DNA from: Aphrocallistes beatrix
Taxonomy: Eukaryota; Porifera; Hexactinellida; Sceptrulophora; Aphrocallistidae
NCBI GenBank assembly: GCA_963281255.1
Contig: OY725499.1
Span: 1,116,001-1,180,000 of the forward strand
Reading direction: 5' to 3'
DNA length: 64,000 bases
Below are positions 35,172 to 46,393 of this stretch, piece by piece. Within the stretch, counting starts at the first letter, position 1, and each line of letters begins with the position of its first letter. A model generated the notes under the pieces. It searched no databases and was not told the DNA's origin. It worked only from the letters and a program-made list of their open reading frames with translations. The translations under genes were made by a program, and so were the position numbers.

Positions 35172-37882
35172 ATGGAGCCAAAGGAATATGAAGATATTCA
35201 TAATTTCCTTTCTAACGGTGTATACCCTCCTGCGGTATCCTCTACATCCAAGACGAAATGGAATTTCCGAAGAAAGATATCACTGTATTCAGTTGAGGAA
35301 TCAGATAAACTATTCAAGGTAATTTATGCAGTACAATGCTTTAATATGTACGATGTTTTATAATGTATAGTGTTGTACATACTTGTTTCAAACTTGCCTT
35401 TTAAAGAGGATCATTCTTAATGGGAAAGAGACGCAAGTTGAAGTGCCAACAGCTGGGGAAGTTCAGGGAATATTAAGGAAGCTGCATGACCAGGTAGGCC
35501 ATCCTGGAATCAACACCACCTATTCTGCAATACAACAGCGGTTCACTTGGAAAGGAATGTATCCCTGCATCGAGGACTATGTAAGTTTAAAATTTTCAAA
35601 CTTATTCAACTGCATCAATTTTCTCCCATCTTAATCGGATTAGTGTATTTACTACAATGCAACTTTGAATTAGTGTAAATCAAGAGGGTTTTCATTAGCA
35701 TTTCTTCAACTTATAACCTCAAACAAGTTTTACTTACTTAAAGTTTTCGCTTAAACTTGAACTTTTTTTAATTTACCAATTTTATCATTTCAAAAAGGTC
35801 AAATCATGTAAGATATGCCAATTAACAGCCTCATTGCCACCACAGCCACAAAGGAAACTACAGCCTATTCCACCCCCAGATCGACCATGGCTGCATATTG
35901 GGATGGATTTAATATGCGATCTCCCAGTAACTCAAGACAGTTTTCGACACATCCTTGTCACTGTGTGTTATTTGAGTAAATTTGTAGTAGCTCGAGGACT
36001 AAAATCTAAAACATCTGAAGAGATTCTTGAGAATCTTAAAGATATATATCTTGATGTCGGATTACCGAAAGTTATTCAGCACGACCAAGAAAAGGAGTTT
36101 ACTAGCAAGGTGTGTTTGGAAACTTAATTTTATGCGTTATGTTTATCATCAATATCGACTAATTAACTTATTATATATGTATATATTTCAGGAATTTCAC
36201 CAAAAGCTAGGAATCGACGATCGTAAGACCCGTGCCTATCACCCTATGGCTAATGGCTTAGTTGAAGCACATAACAAGATTCTCAAAACGTAATGTTTAT
36301 ATTTCTTGAACTACTTCTTAATTAAGGGAGAACAGTCGGTTAATTGGGCAGAATTTCAAAATTTTCAAAATTATTCATTTTGTGAAATAAGTTATTAAAT
36401 TTAAAGGACCTTTCTGTCCATTTTTACAGAATGTTACCCTTAATTAATTACATCACAATATATAATTTTATTATACAAAGTTACTCATGGTAAATTATAA
36501 TTCGATTAATTAGGAGGTTGAACAAGCTGAACCACCAAACTAAAAAGAATTGGTCAGAGCTACTAAAGTCTGCAGTTCTTTCTATGAACAGTACCCAAAA
36601 GAAATCCCACGGATATACTCCTTACATGGTAATGTTTGCAAGAGAGTCAAGGTATGAGGATCTTCTCTCAGCGATCAATGATACCATACCCACTCCACAA
36701 GAAGATTTGGAGTTAGAGGAAAACATATTCGCTGAATTCCAACATCAGAAGATGAACTTCGAGAACAAGGACTTGAAGAGATATCTTCCATTGACCATGA
36801 GCAAGCTAAAATATACAAATGTGCAGCAAATTCGATTCGATCAGATCAATTAAGGCAGAAAAGGCAATTTGATAAGAAAGTTAATGATACCAGGTGTGTT
36901 TTATGGCAAGAGGCGGATTCAGGTTTTATATGCACTATTTTATCTAATTAATCTCATTTGGCTTAGATTAGTCTAGCATAGGCATATTTTTAAAAATTAT
37001 AAACTTCTCCAATGAAATATAGCTTAAATTTTCAAGTGGTGAGTCCACCCACCTTTAGGTAACGATGATATGACTGATATATTTTATATTCCATTTGTAG
37101 ACCTCAAATTAAAACAGGTGATAAGATATTATACACAAACATGCCTAAATTAAAGAAAATGCCTAATACTAAAAGACAGCAAAAATACATGGGGCCACAA
37201 ACAGTCAAACGGGTTACTGACAGCCATGTAGTAATATCACAAGACCAGCTAGGGAAGCAGAGAGAAAAACGCATTCCTATCCACATTGCTCGCCCTTACT
37301 TTGAACGGGATGCTAATTTGTCCAGGAAAGCAAATATTATAATTACAGCAGATTCTCATATTGATACTTTTGGCAAGAAACGGATTGAAGTAAGTGGTAA
37401 ACTATACATTCGATGATATTCTTAAATACATTTATCCATTCCGTGGTATTATGTTAGTTGTTAAGCATTTAGCAAAATTTGAGAATATATTTTTTGTTTA
37501 GAGTGACCCCATTATTTTTGGGTTTCCTAGTGACTCAATAATTGCACATCTCAACACTCTCAAGGTTTGTATATTATTCAATCTATTAATGGATTACAAC
37601 ATCCAATTTTAATTAAAAATATAAATACTAATTTTTAACCAGTTAAGATTTACATTTACTTAACTTTTTTTCTTCTTTAAAATAATTGGTCTGTTGTCCT
37701 ACGTAGATGCAGGTTTATCATTCAAATTTTATTTTCAGGCTATCCTAACACAGAATATTCGGGATGGAACATTTATGACCCCATTGCATAATCAACTGCA
37801 CAATATGCTTAATAGATATCACGAGTATGTTCCGAACACACTTCTTTTTACTTTTCTAATAGATTCAAGTGAAGATGATATG
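35172..37882 (+). pseudogene. Ginger-type integrase (transposase) gene, spliced
   Basis: Eight exons with GT-AG borders: 35172-35318, 35407-35580, 35798-36109, 36192-36289, 36514-36893, 37101-37389, 37502-37564, 37739-37882. Exons 2-3 carry the HHCC zinc finger (LHDQVGHPG and KSCKICQ). The rve core has IGMDLICDLPV (first Asp), VIQHDQEKEF (second Asp) and MANGLVEAHNKI (Glu). Exon 6 has a GPY/F-like module (KYMGPQTVKRVTDSHVVI). It would process element ends and join them to target DNA with a 4-bp stagger. Exon 5 has a frameshift near 36790: the better continuation HEQAKIYKCAANSIR is in another frame, so this copy is probably inactive unless an unusual splice rescues it. The catalytic triad is intact. 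KRBA2 and Gypsy integrases are relatives; the long inverted repeats favour Ginger. Confidence 0.82.
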
Positions 37883-38275
37883 GTATGTATTCTGCCGTAT
37901 TGCCAAGGACGATTTAACAAAACTTGACATTATTTGTGACATTAAATAGACCACTCTAAAACAAAACTCAATGGTGCTTATCTTCCAAAATTAAATATTG
38001 ATATTACAAGTATTACTATACAAATCTAATAGAAAAAGGCGATTCGATAAAAAATATTTGGCTGGACAACAGATTTGTATCCTATGTTCGGAGACGTGTT
38101 AGCTGGAAAATATACAGAAAAGGTCTTGTATGGAGTGGTAAGTTTGTAAGAGTGTCCTTAACATTAAAAATACTCAAGACAAGTAAATTTCAACGAAACC
38201 TATCTGATTTTATGTGGAATGTACCCAGGGCTTCATCCAGCTTTTGTAGGATATGCGCCTAAAATATCCCTCTAG

Positions 38276-39238
38276 CATAGCCTACTATAATAAGGCCTCA
38301 GAGTAACTTGCGAATTTGGCACACTAGGGATGCAGTAGAAGATGGCTGAAGAAATACATGAGCTGCCTTAAATCATTAACAAAGCACAATAGAGCTTAGG
38401 AATATATTACCAGCATATATAAATATGGTGTCAAAGCACCTTCCTTTGTTAAAATTTAGATCAGTCATCAAATGATTGCGCAACAGGCTATATTTGGGTC
38501 AAATTTAGTGATTTTCAGAGGTCGTTTAAGGGCACTTCTAAGTGTTTTATTATAAAGTTTTTCGCATAGAACTGTGAAGTGAATGTGTTAATACTAAAAA
38601 TTTGGAATTTTTTCATGGAATGTTCTTACATTCCAGTGTTGCTATGGAAACGTGTTTTGGTCAGTTGGGACTATATCTTGAAAACAGCGATAGCTAGACA
38701 TTCAAATTTAATCCCAAATGATAGCAAATAGGCTACTTCCTATTAAGCTATAATACAATTTCTATGTCTTAATTCAATAATTTACGAGTTATTAGACAAT
38801 TTATCATATTGGTCACATTTGGTAATTTGTCGAATATCTCGTAAAACATTGAATTTAGACACAGAAATTGTATTATAGCTAAATAGGAAGTAGCCTATTT
38901 GCTATCAAATGGGATTAAATTTTAATGTCTAGCTATCGCTGTTTTCAAGATATAGCCCCAACTGACCAAAACACGTTTCCATAGCAACACTGGAATGTAA
39001 GAACATTCCATGAAAAAATCCAAATTTTTAATATTAACACATTCACTTCTCAGTTCTATGCGAAAAACCTTATAATAAAAACACTTGGAAGTGTCCTTAA
39101 ATGACCTCTGAAAATCACTAAATTTGAAAGCTCTATTGTGCTTTGTTAATGATTTAAGGCAGCTCATGTATTTCTTCATCCATCTTCTATCGCATCCCTG
39201 GTTAAGTTACTCTTAGGCCTTATATATAGTAGGCTATG
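38276..39238. mobile_element. F2: foldback element, 7-bp duplication CCTCTAG
   Basis: 963 bp, begins CATAGCCTACTATAATAAGG and ends TATATATAGTAGGCTATG, with arms of about 450 bp and CCTCTAG on both sides (38269-38275 and 39239-39245). It lies between the integrase and OTU parts of the Ginger-type gene. Confidence 0.88.
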
Positions 39239-39453
39239 CCTCTAGTTATTTTGATACACCTAGCGCTAGCCTATACACTAAATATTACGATATCGGAGTT
39301 CAGGCAATTTTCGCGCGCCTAGACCAATATAAGATTAAATTGTAGGCGCACCGCACTGCATACGCATGGATGAAACCATGAGTCTGACTCTTGTGTGGTG
39401 ACAGGCACTTCTCATTCTGAACTTTCTAATTAAGCAATTCAATACTTAAACAC

Positions 39454-40132
39454 AATGCTATGGGAAACATACCCTGATGATTGGCGAAACTAGATTCCCA
39501 ATATGGCAGTTAAAAGTCCAACAATTACAGTTGTTGGCGAAGCATGGCAACGTGATAAGTGTGCGATGTTGGGTCTTACATACCAGACTAATTGCAGGCA
39601 ACCAGATCACCTTATTGATGAGCCACTCTATAGATACCAACCCTGGGAGACGGAAGCTATTGTAGGTGATGGAAACTGTCTATTCAGGTGTCTATCAAAA
39701 AAAATAACAGGAGAACAAGACAGCCACCAACAACTACGAAGAATCATTTCTAACTTCATTGCGAGCGAAGGCACTACCTAACTAGGATAGTATTTTAGAC
39801 AATTCCGCATTACACCTAGCGACTACTTCCTTAATGAAAAAATGCCACATCTTGATGGTGTTTGGGGTGGAGATATCGAGATCATGGCAGCTTCAGCAAT
39901 TCTCCAAGTTGATATTTATATTGCAAACGACAACTACTTAAATACACTACAAGAAAGTAAATTTAGCCATCAGGTACGCTGGAGCCCACTCAAAGGTAGC
40001 AAGGACACAAAGTTAGCAATATATATCAAGAACTTTGCTAATTATTACGAACCAGTGATATCTATGATCAATTGTCCAACTCCCACTTTCGGAATAATTG
40101 AAGAACCCCTGAATTCTCAAACAATATTCTAG
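39454..40132 (+). pseudogene. OTU-like cysteine protease of the Ginger-type element
   Basis: The segment 39503-39778 has PWETEAIVGDGNCLFRCLSK, the OTU catalytic motif with Asp and the nucleophile Cys, then HQQLRRIISNFI. After two stops at about 39779-39790 the same frame resumes (39842-40132) with GVWGGDIEIMAASAILQVDI, the conserved central OTU motif, and AIYIKNFANYYEPVISM. In active OTU proteases the last segment has His before the Tyr (NHY type); here it is NYY, so the catalytic His is apparently replaced. OTU enzymes remove ubiquitin from proteins. It lies on the same strand inside the Ginger inverted repeats, 1.6 kb after the last integrase exon. Whether it was fused to the integrase by splicing or formed a separate gene cannot be told. 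A poly(A) signal AATAAA follows at 40185. Confidence 0.8.
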
Positions 40133-40184
40133 AATACTCACATCTTTGTTTCTATTTGTATTGTATGTCTTGAATAATGAGACG

Positions 40185-40190
40185 AATAAA
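40185..40190 (+). promoter_or_regulatory. Candidate poly(A) signal after the OTU region
   Basis: AATAAA 53 bases after the OTU stop codon and just before the right terminal repeat of the Ginger-type element. Confidence 0.45.
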
Positions 40191-40204
40191 CATATTATTT
40201 AAGC

Positions 40205-40438
40205 ATTCCAGGTCGTGAAGCACAATACACTATTTAGAGCAGGGAAAACATAAAGTATCATCACTCAAATAGAAAGTCATTGTATAAATTAGAACTATGT
40301 AAATGATCGCATCATGATCACAGGATTGGTGTTGCCTCAGAATACCACGGTACCTCAGAATACCACTCAGGTTGAATATCTATGGTTAATTTGACTAGTG
40401 CCTCAAAATACCACGGTGCCTCAGAATACCACGCAACA
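40205..40438 (-). repeat. Right terminal inverted repeat of the Ginger-type element
   Basis: Inverse of the left repeat. Shared blocks include AGAGCAGGGAAAACATAAAG, CATGATCACAGGATTGGTGT and GCCTCAGAATACCACGCAAC. Confidence 0.85.
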
Positions 40439-40759
40439 GCACTACCACGTCTAAATTCAGCAAACCAACTGATCTTGAGGGAGCAACAACTCCGAAAGTT
40501 TTTAGTAAAAGTTGATGAGATTCTAAACCAGTTAAGCCTCTCATGTAGTCGTGTAGAAAATCATTGCTCTGAAATCTCTTCTTTCAATCTCTCCATAGCA
40601 ACCAATTAAATATCTAAGACTCTTCGATAATGAAATTGCACAAAATTTTCAAAAATGTATTTGGAGCTTTGAAATTTGAAATGTGGTAACGGAATAAGTA
40701 GCCTTAAATAGTGGGAGAGTATAGAAATCATATTCAGAAAATAAGTATGCTATTCCAGA

Positions 40760-41960
40760 AACTTTCGTAGTGACCCTCGTACGCCCTATTCTGACAAATG
40801 AGTTTTCTTCTCGTGACTTGATTGACATGCAGTCCATGGCACAGATTTCAGGACCACTTGACCAAGTTCATGATCTTACGGGCTTTAACCTCGAAGCATG
40901 CAGCTGAAGTAGCACATCATCTCCTGGATATATTCCTCTCATCGGTGCTCCCGCGATTCTGCAAAGTGACAATATGGTAGTGAGTTCACAGCACTGGTTA
41001 TCCAAGAACTCAAAATTGTATGGCCTTCCCTCGTTATGGTTCATTGTAAGCCACGCCACCCTAAGAGCCAATGTTCAGTTGAACGTGCCAATGCCGACAT
41101 CAAGGACATGCTTATTTCATAGATGGGGGATAATTCTACAGCTGACTAGTCAACAGGTATCAAATTCATTCAATTTCATAGAAACTCTAGTCTCCATTCC
41201 GGAATCTAAAGAGCTCCATACGCTGCCATGTTAGGTTATGTGTTAAAGTTGGACTGGCCTCATCATCTCTTCCCACCGTAGTCATTGAACGCATGCTAAG
41301 TGAAGACTAACTCTTGTCACACCAGAAACACAACAAGCAAGTACCTCTGCACCAGCACCTGGGCCAAATTCACCTAGTACAAGCGAAAGCGGGAATATTA
41401 AAGAAAATCCCAATTCTACAACGTCTAACGATATACCGATGGCAATTGTAAATGATGACAGTCCAGCGATTAATACCATCACACCAGTATTCACTATATC
41501 CCAATCAATGATTCACATCCCATGAATCTTGCACCTATGGCTATCATCACCTCACTTGATATAGCTCATGGACATCCTGGTGATAATGCAGCAGTACCAA
41601 TACCTCTGGTTGACAGCGGACCCTAACCCCAGTAATATTCTGAGAGTTATACTTGAGCGCAATGAATACAACATGTACACTCTTTGTGTCAAATCAGGTA
41701 TTCTTAAATCAAAGTATGCCCGCAACCAGTTTGACCTGTGTCCACAACGTCTTTAAAAGAATCAGATGTAGAAGACTTCACGAAAACAACTTTACGCGAA
41801 GCAGTACTCAAGAGTCCACTTCTGGTGATCAGGGTTATGTGAACTGGACCCAAACGCTGTGAAAGCAACAGATTTAAGTGTTTCAAGAGCAAGGTTAAAT
41901 GTTCTAGTCGTTGCCATAGCAGTTTGTCATGCAAACACATGTAGCTATGGCAGAATGGAA
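40760..41960 (+). pseudogene. KRBA2-like integrase pseudogene
   Basis: A second, different integrase ruin in several frames. At 40785-40830 it reads VRPILTNEFSSRDLIDMQSM (first Asp), then FQDHLTKFMILRALTSKHAA. ILQSDN (second Asp) is followed by a 2-base shift and GSEFTALVIQELKIVWPSLV, then PKSQCSVERANADIKDMLIS with the catalytic Glu, then a stop, GIKFIQFHRNSSLHSGI and another stop. A Ser/Thr/Pro-rich linker (41340-41520) comes next. The C-terminus at 41640-41945 has RNEYNMYTLCVKSGILKSKY, ARNQFDLCPQRL and a Cys-rich tail CFKSKVKCSSRCHSSLSCK. This architecture is that of transposon-derived KRBA2-like proteins. There is no KRAB domain. It lies right outside the Ginger-type element and is not part of it. 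Several stops show it is dead. Confidence 0.8.
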
Positions 41961-42072
41961 AAGACGTTAAATATAACTTACACTCATTAACTGACATGTT
42001 AATAATATTATTCTTCAAATACTAAATGCAATAGATCTTTCATATATTGTACTTTCATCTTTTCATATCTAT

Positions 42073-42600
42073 TCATTCATTCATCTTCTCATTATCACAC
42101 ATTAAATGGCGTTCGTCATAATACTTATCCATTGATGGACAGTGAACTCCAACTTTTCTAATGACTTGTGTTATAGCCTTTAACTGTTTATTAGACATAG
42201 AATGGCCTGTTGACTTCAATTGTGCAATGTGTGAAAAGTCCATTTTGATGTATTTAGAAGGAGGCTCGGCACTTTTGAATGATCCAACAGTCAAACTAAC
42301 TGGGTACCTCCAGATGAAGCAGATCAAATTGGTAATTCAATAGAAGTATTGAATTACCAATTTGATCTGCTCTCCGAATAATATCATCACCAACGAAGGT
42401 ATCGAGCACGTGGTGATGATCTAAGAATTTCTCTGTGTTCTTCTTTAACGTGGTTTTCAAACAAATATGCTGAATTCCTGGGTGAATATTGCTCATACAT
42501 TTACTGGAGACCTTCAGAATTTTCTGTGGCGACTTAACGGTAGGTCTTCCTGGTTTTGAGTGAATTATTGATTTCGAGGACCAAATCTTGAGCTTTCAAT
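42073..42600 (-). pseudogene. Unknown transposon-type protein fragment
   Basis: Coherent minus-strand protein in two frames. Upstream (about 42600-42296) it contains HSKPGRPTVKSPQKILK, NIHPGIQHICLKTTLKKNTE and HHHVLDTFVGDDIIRRADQ. After a frame change at the hairpin 42319-42370 it continues VSLTVGSFKSAEPPSKYIKM and AQLKSTGHSMSNKQLKAITQ to about 42073. I do not recognise the family. The GRP motif with a basic tract followed by a helical segment is common in multi-domain invertebrate transposon proteins, but no function can be stated. It is truncated and frameshifted. Confidence 0.4.
42319..42370. repeat. Perfect 24-bp hairpin with 4-base loop
   Basis: Arms GCAGATCAAATTGGTAATTC plus AATA and the exact inverse, separated by GAAG. 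It lies in the unknown protein fragment and coincides with its frame change. Confidence 0.85.
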
Positions 42601-43378
42601 ACACATTGAACATGGTTCTTTAAATTTAGAAGAAAGTCAATGGTGTAATTGTGGAGTGAAGTCAATGGAGTGAAGAAATTATATTCTAATAGTGTGCAAT
42701 AAGTATAATGTGTTTTTTTCTTTTGATATCTTCATTCAAGCGCATTAATCAGCTTGTTTGAATACAAACAATAACTCTACTATTTGAATGGTAATGATAA
42801 TGTTATCAAAATTAAAGGAAGCTGTCATATTTTGAGCAATTCTCTCGGGAGTGCCAATTTATTCATAACAAAACTAAAGTTGAAATAAATTCTACTTTTG
42901 CGGGGGGAGAAATATTTGCTTTAGTGCAGATTCAGATTCGCAATAAAATTCTGAGTAAGAAAATTAAAAAGTCTCAATGACCGTATTTTTTTAATCAAAA
43001 ATTGGTTTTAGTTACCTGTGACTGAGGGTTATAGCTATTACATGAAATGCCTGAAACTTTTAGGCATTACGCGAAATGACTGGTTACATAGATTGACTGT
43101 AACAACCCATTTTGATGTAAATCGATGTAGAATTCATGAAAACTGATGACTGAAAATACATGAAAGACTAATCTAAGTAGGTTTATATTTGACCATAATA
43201 TATGCTTTTACATAGCAAAATTGAGTTTAGAAGTTTGATGGTATTTCGCAAGTTTTTTCTTAGAAACTATATTTGGTGATTTATAATTCAAACAGATATT
43301 TTTGGGTTGCGGGTGTAATTTGATCAAATAATTACATTTCCATGATCCTTTCGTATCTCTAGAAACTAATGTATATTA
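42601..43378. other. Unassigned segment
   Basis: No recognised features between the unknown protein fragment and the F3 element. Confidence 0.3.
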
Positions 43379-43858
43379 ATTAGGTCATAGCCTACTATAA
43401 TAAGGCCTCAAAGTAACTTGCAAATTTGGCACTAGGGATACAGTAGAAGATGGTTGAACTAATACATGAGCTGCATTAAATCATTAACAAAGCACAATAG
43501 AGCTTAGGAATGTATTACCAGCCTATATAAATATGGTTTCAAAGCACCCATATTCGCTGTTAAAATTTAGATTAGTCATCAAATGATTGCGCAACAGGCT
43601 ATATTTGGGTCAAATTTAGTGATTTTCAGAGGTCGTTTAAGGGCACTTCTAAGTGTTTTTATTATAAGGTTTTTCGCATAGAATTGAGAAGTGAATGCGT
43701 TAATACGAAAGATTTGGAATTTTTCCATGGAATGTTCTTACATTCCAGTGTTGCTATGGAAACGTGTTTTGGTCAGTTGGGGCTATATCTTGAAAACAGC
43801 GATAGCTAGACATTCAAATTTAATCCCAAATGATAGCAAATAGGCTACTTCCTATTAA

Positions 43859-43975
43859 CCCGAGGATTACTTGGGGTCAAAGGTATAAATAGAAATGACC
43901 CAGCTTTCACTTTCATTTTCAGTTTACTTTCAATTAACTTTCACTTTCAATTCAACATTCCCGGACGTGCTCGGG
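43859..43975. mobile_element. Small TTAA MITE (CCCGAG family), copy 1
   Basis: Starts CCCGAGGATTACTTGGGGTC, ends GACGTGCTCGGG, flanked by TTAA on both sides. F1, F2 and F4 show the single-TTAA empty site (CTATTAAGC). A second copy is at 54699-54816. Contains CACTTTCA repeats. Confidence 0.85.
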
Positions 43976-44322
43976 TTAAGCTATAATACAATTTCTATGT
44001 CTTAATTCAATAATTTACGAGATATTAGACAATTTATCATATTGGTCACATTTGGTAATTTGTCGAATATCTCGTAAACCATTGGATTTACACACAAAAT
44101 TGTATTATAGCTAAATAGGAAGTAGCCTATTTGCTATCAAATGGGATTATATTTGAATGTCTAGCTATCGCTGTTTTCAAGATATAGCCCCAACTGACCA
44201 AAACACGTTTCCATAGCTACACTGGAATGTAAGAACATTCCATGGAAAAATTTTTCGTATTAACACATTCACTTCTCAGTTGTATGCGAAAAACCTTAAT
44301 AAAAACACTTAAGTTCCCTTAA

Positions 44323-45157
44323 GGTGAGGCTAATTACAATATAGGAAATTTGCGATGAATATTAGATTTGTTTTAAATTGATATATTTCTATAGTCTGAT
44401 ATCCGAACTTGCTTATCTGTAAGTTTTTTTTTGAAAAATTTCCATTATTTATGCGATTATATGGCTTCAAAGATGACTCATTTTATAATTTTGTATAAAA
44501 ATCCAAAAAAAATTTTTCTTTTAGTTTTTACGACTGAGGTACATTGTGTCACAAAGTTATAAGGTTGTAGTAGAGATAGAGCTTAGCTCTTTGTTTTATA
44601 ATGGATGGTATTGTTGTTTGAACAAAGTAAAATTTATGCTGATCATTTATTTAATGATAAAATATTTCTAATTAATTTAACAATATGAAAAAAAATCCGC
44701 TGCAACGAGTTGACAAAATTATTTCAAAAATGAAAAACTTGGCTCGATTTAACTTGGCTCGATTAGAATGTTCAAACTTGGCTCGATTAATTGGCTCGAT
44801 TAGAACAATTTAACTTGGCTCGATTAGAATGCTCAAACTTGGCTCGATTAATTGGCTCGATTAGAATGTTTTAAAAAGTCACTTTTTAAAACATTCTAAT
44901 CGAGCCAATTTGTTCCTTATTGAATATGCTTCAAAACGCAATTTTGATTTTGACTCTATGTAGTACTGAAGTTGAGTTATGCTCAACATAAGCTGTGGCT
45001 GTAATTGATATGGATCATACTAAGTATGGATTCAGAGTAAAACTATGCATAGGAGCAGTATACTCTCGCACGTGTTATGTGTACTTAGTATAGGGTGATG
45101 ATTTTGTACCATTCAATTAGCGCTATTATAATATTGATTTTTGAGATTAGTCTCACC
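44323..45157. mobile_element. TTAA element with GGTGAGGCTAAT ends
   Basis: Left end GGTGAGGCTAATTACAATA, right end the inverse of GGTGAGACTAATCTCAAAA, flanked by TTAA (44319-44322 and 45158-45161) within F3. At 44730-44920 it has a tandem array of CTTGGCTCGATT and a palindrome around AAAAAGTCACTTTTT. No transposase. Confidence 0.82.
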
Positions 45158-45963
45158 TTAAACGGCCTGTGAAAATCACTAAATTTGACCCAAATATAGC
45201 CTGTTGCGCAATCATTTGATGGATAATCTAAATTTTAACGAATATGGGTGCTTTGACACCATATTTATATATGCTGGTAATACAGCTCTATTGTGCTTTG
45301 TTAATGATTTAGGGCTGCTCATGTATTTCTTCATCCATCTTCTACCGCATCCCTGGTTAAGGGTCCAAAGTGACTAAATTTTCAAAAAAATCTAAAAAAA
45401 TGATTTTTTCTTCCAATGACACTTTTTCATGAAGATAATAGACTAGATTCATCGATTATGAAATTTGGCTGCATTCTGAATGCTTTTGGGAGTTATAGTA
45501 CATTGAAATTTGATAGTGTATATATCGTTGTGAGATTTTTCGACTAAAATTAGTTGTATCTAATATCCAGTTACTGATATAATGTTATATCCAATTACAG
45601 ATAGCAAAGAATTTAAACTACAATTAGTTGTAACCCAATAGTTTAAGTCATAGCATTCTATATACTAAGGCAATGGCACTCTATTCAAAATCTGGACCAT
45701 GGATGGCAATTACCATCGGCTTTCAAAATATCAATTATTGTTATACTGCCTTTCATTACTATTCTAAAGTACTCTAATGTAACATTTGATTGATTTTAAT
45801 GATTTCGAACCACCCAACCCACTTAAAATTAACATATTATTATACACTTTAATGGTAAAATCACAATCAATACACTGCTAAATATAAATAAATAATTAAA
45901 TAAATAAAAGATAAAGTGTGACAATTCATTTAGAACTAGACTAGATTCTTCATTCTCTCTCAT

Positions 45964-46125
<162 letters not shown>

Positions 46126-46149
46126 AAACAAAAGAACATAAAAACATTT

Positions 46150-46336
46150 CAGTCAGGGCCGCTTATTGTGAACCACCAGGGGGCCAAGAATCTGTTCATA
46201 ATAGAGATACTTCATATTAATTAAGCGAACTTGATTCAATACAAATCCTATCTAAAAAAGGAATTCGGACCAGGAGGTTAGTTCATAGTAAACGAATGTT
46301 CATATTAAGCGGGTTCATAGTAAGCGACCCTGACTG
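46150..46336. mobile_element. Pogo/Tigger-like MITE, 187 bp
   Basis: Starts CAGTCAGGGCCGCTTATTGT and ends GTTCATAGTAAGCGACCCTG plus ACTG. The right flank is TA; the left flank TT breaks the expected TA. Inner phrases repeat TTCATA-TTAAGCG. Confidence 0.7.
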
Positions 46337-46393
46337 TAGTTATATATATTTTAGCCTAGTGTTATCTCTATTTCATCATTACGAATGTAGACT

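Larger units (their letters stand above)
34204..40438 (+). mobile_element. Ginger1-like transposon with long TIRs
   Basis: About 235-245-bp inverted repeats bound the element. The left runs from TGTTGCGTGGTATTCTGAGG (34204) to AGTGTATTGTGCTTCACGAC (about 34434), the right from GTCGTGAAGCACAATACACT (about 40212) to CCTCAGAATACCACGCAACA (40438). The two differ by scattered substitutions and small indels. Flanking 4-mers are GCCC and GCAC, an imperfect 4-bp duplication. Inside, on the plus strand, lie a spliced integrase gene and an OTU protease region. The combination of a Gypsy-type integrase with GPY/F module, introns, long inverted repeats and a 4-bp duplication is what is known for Ginger1 transposons. 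An F element (38276-39238) is inserted inside. Confidence 0.85.

Noticed and set aside
34204-40438. LTR retrotransposon or endogenous retrovirus
   Set aside because: The terminal repeats are inverted, not direct; no reverse transcriptase, gag or protease of retroviral type was found.
40760-41960. KRAB domain expected from the KRBA2 name
   Set aside because: No KRAB-like sequence is visible; only the integrase core, linker and Cys-rich tail resemble KRBA2-type proteins.
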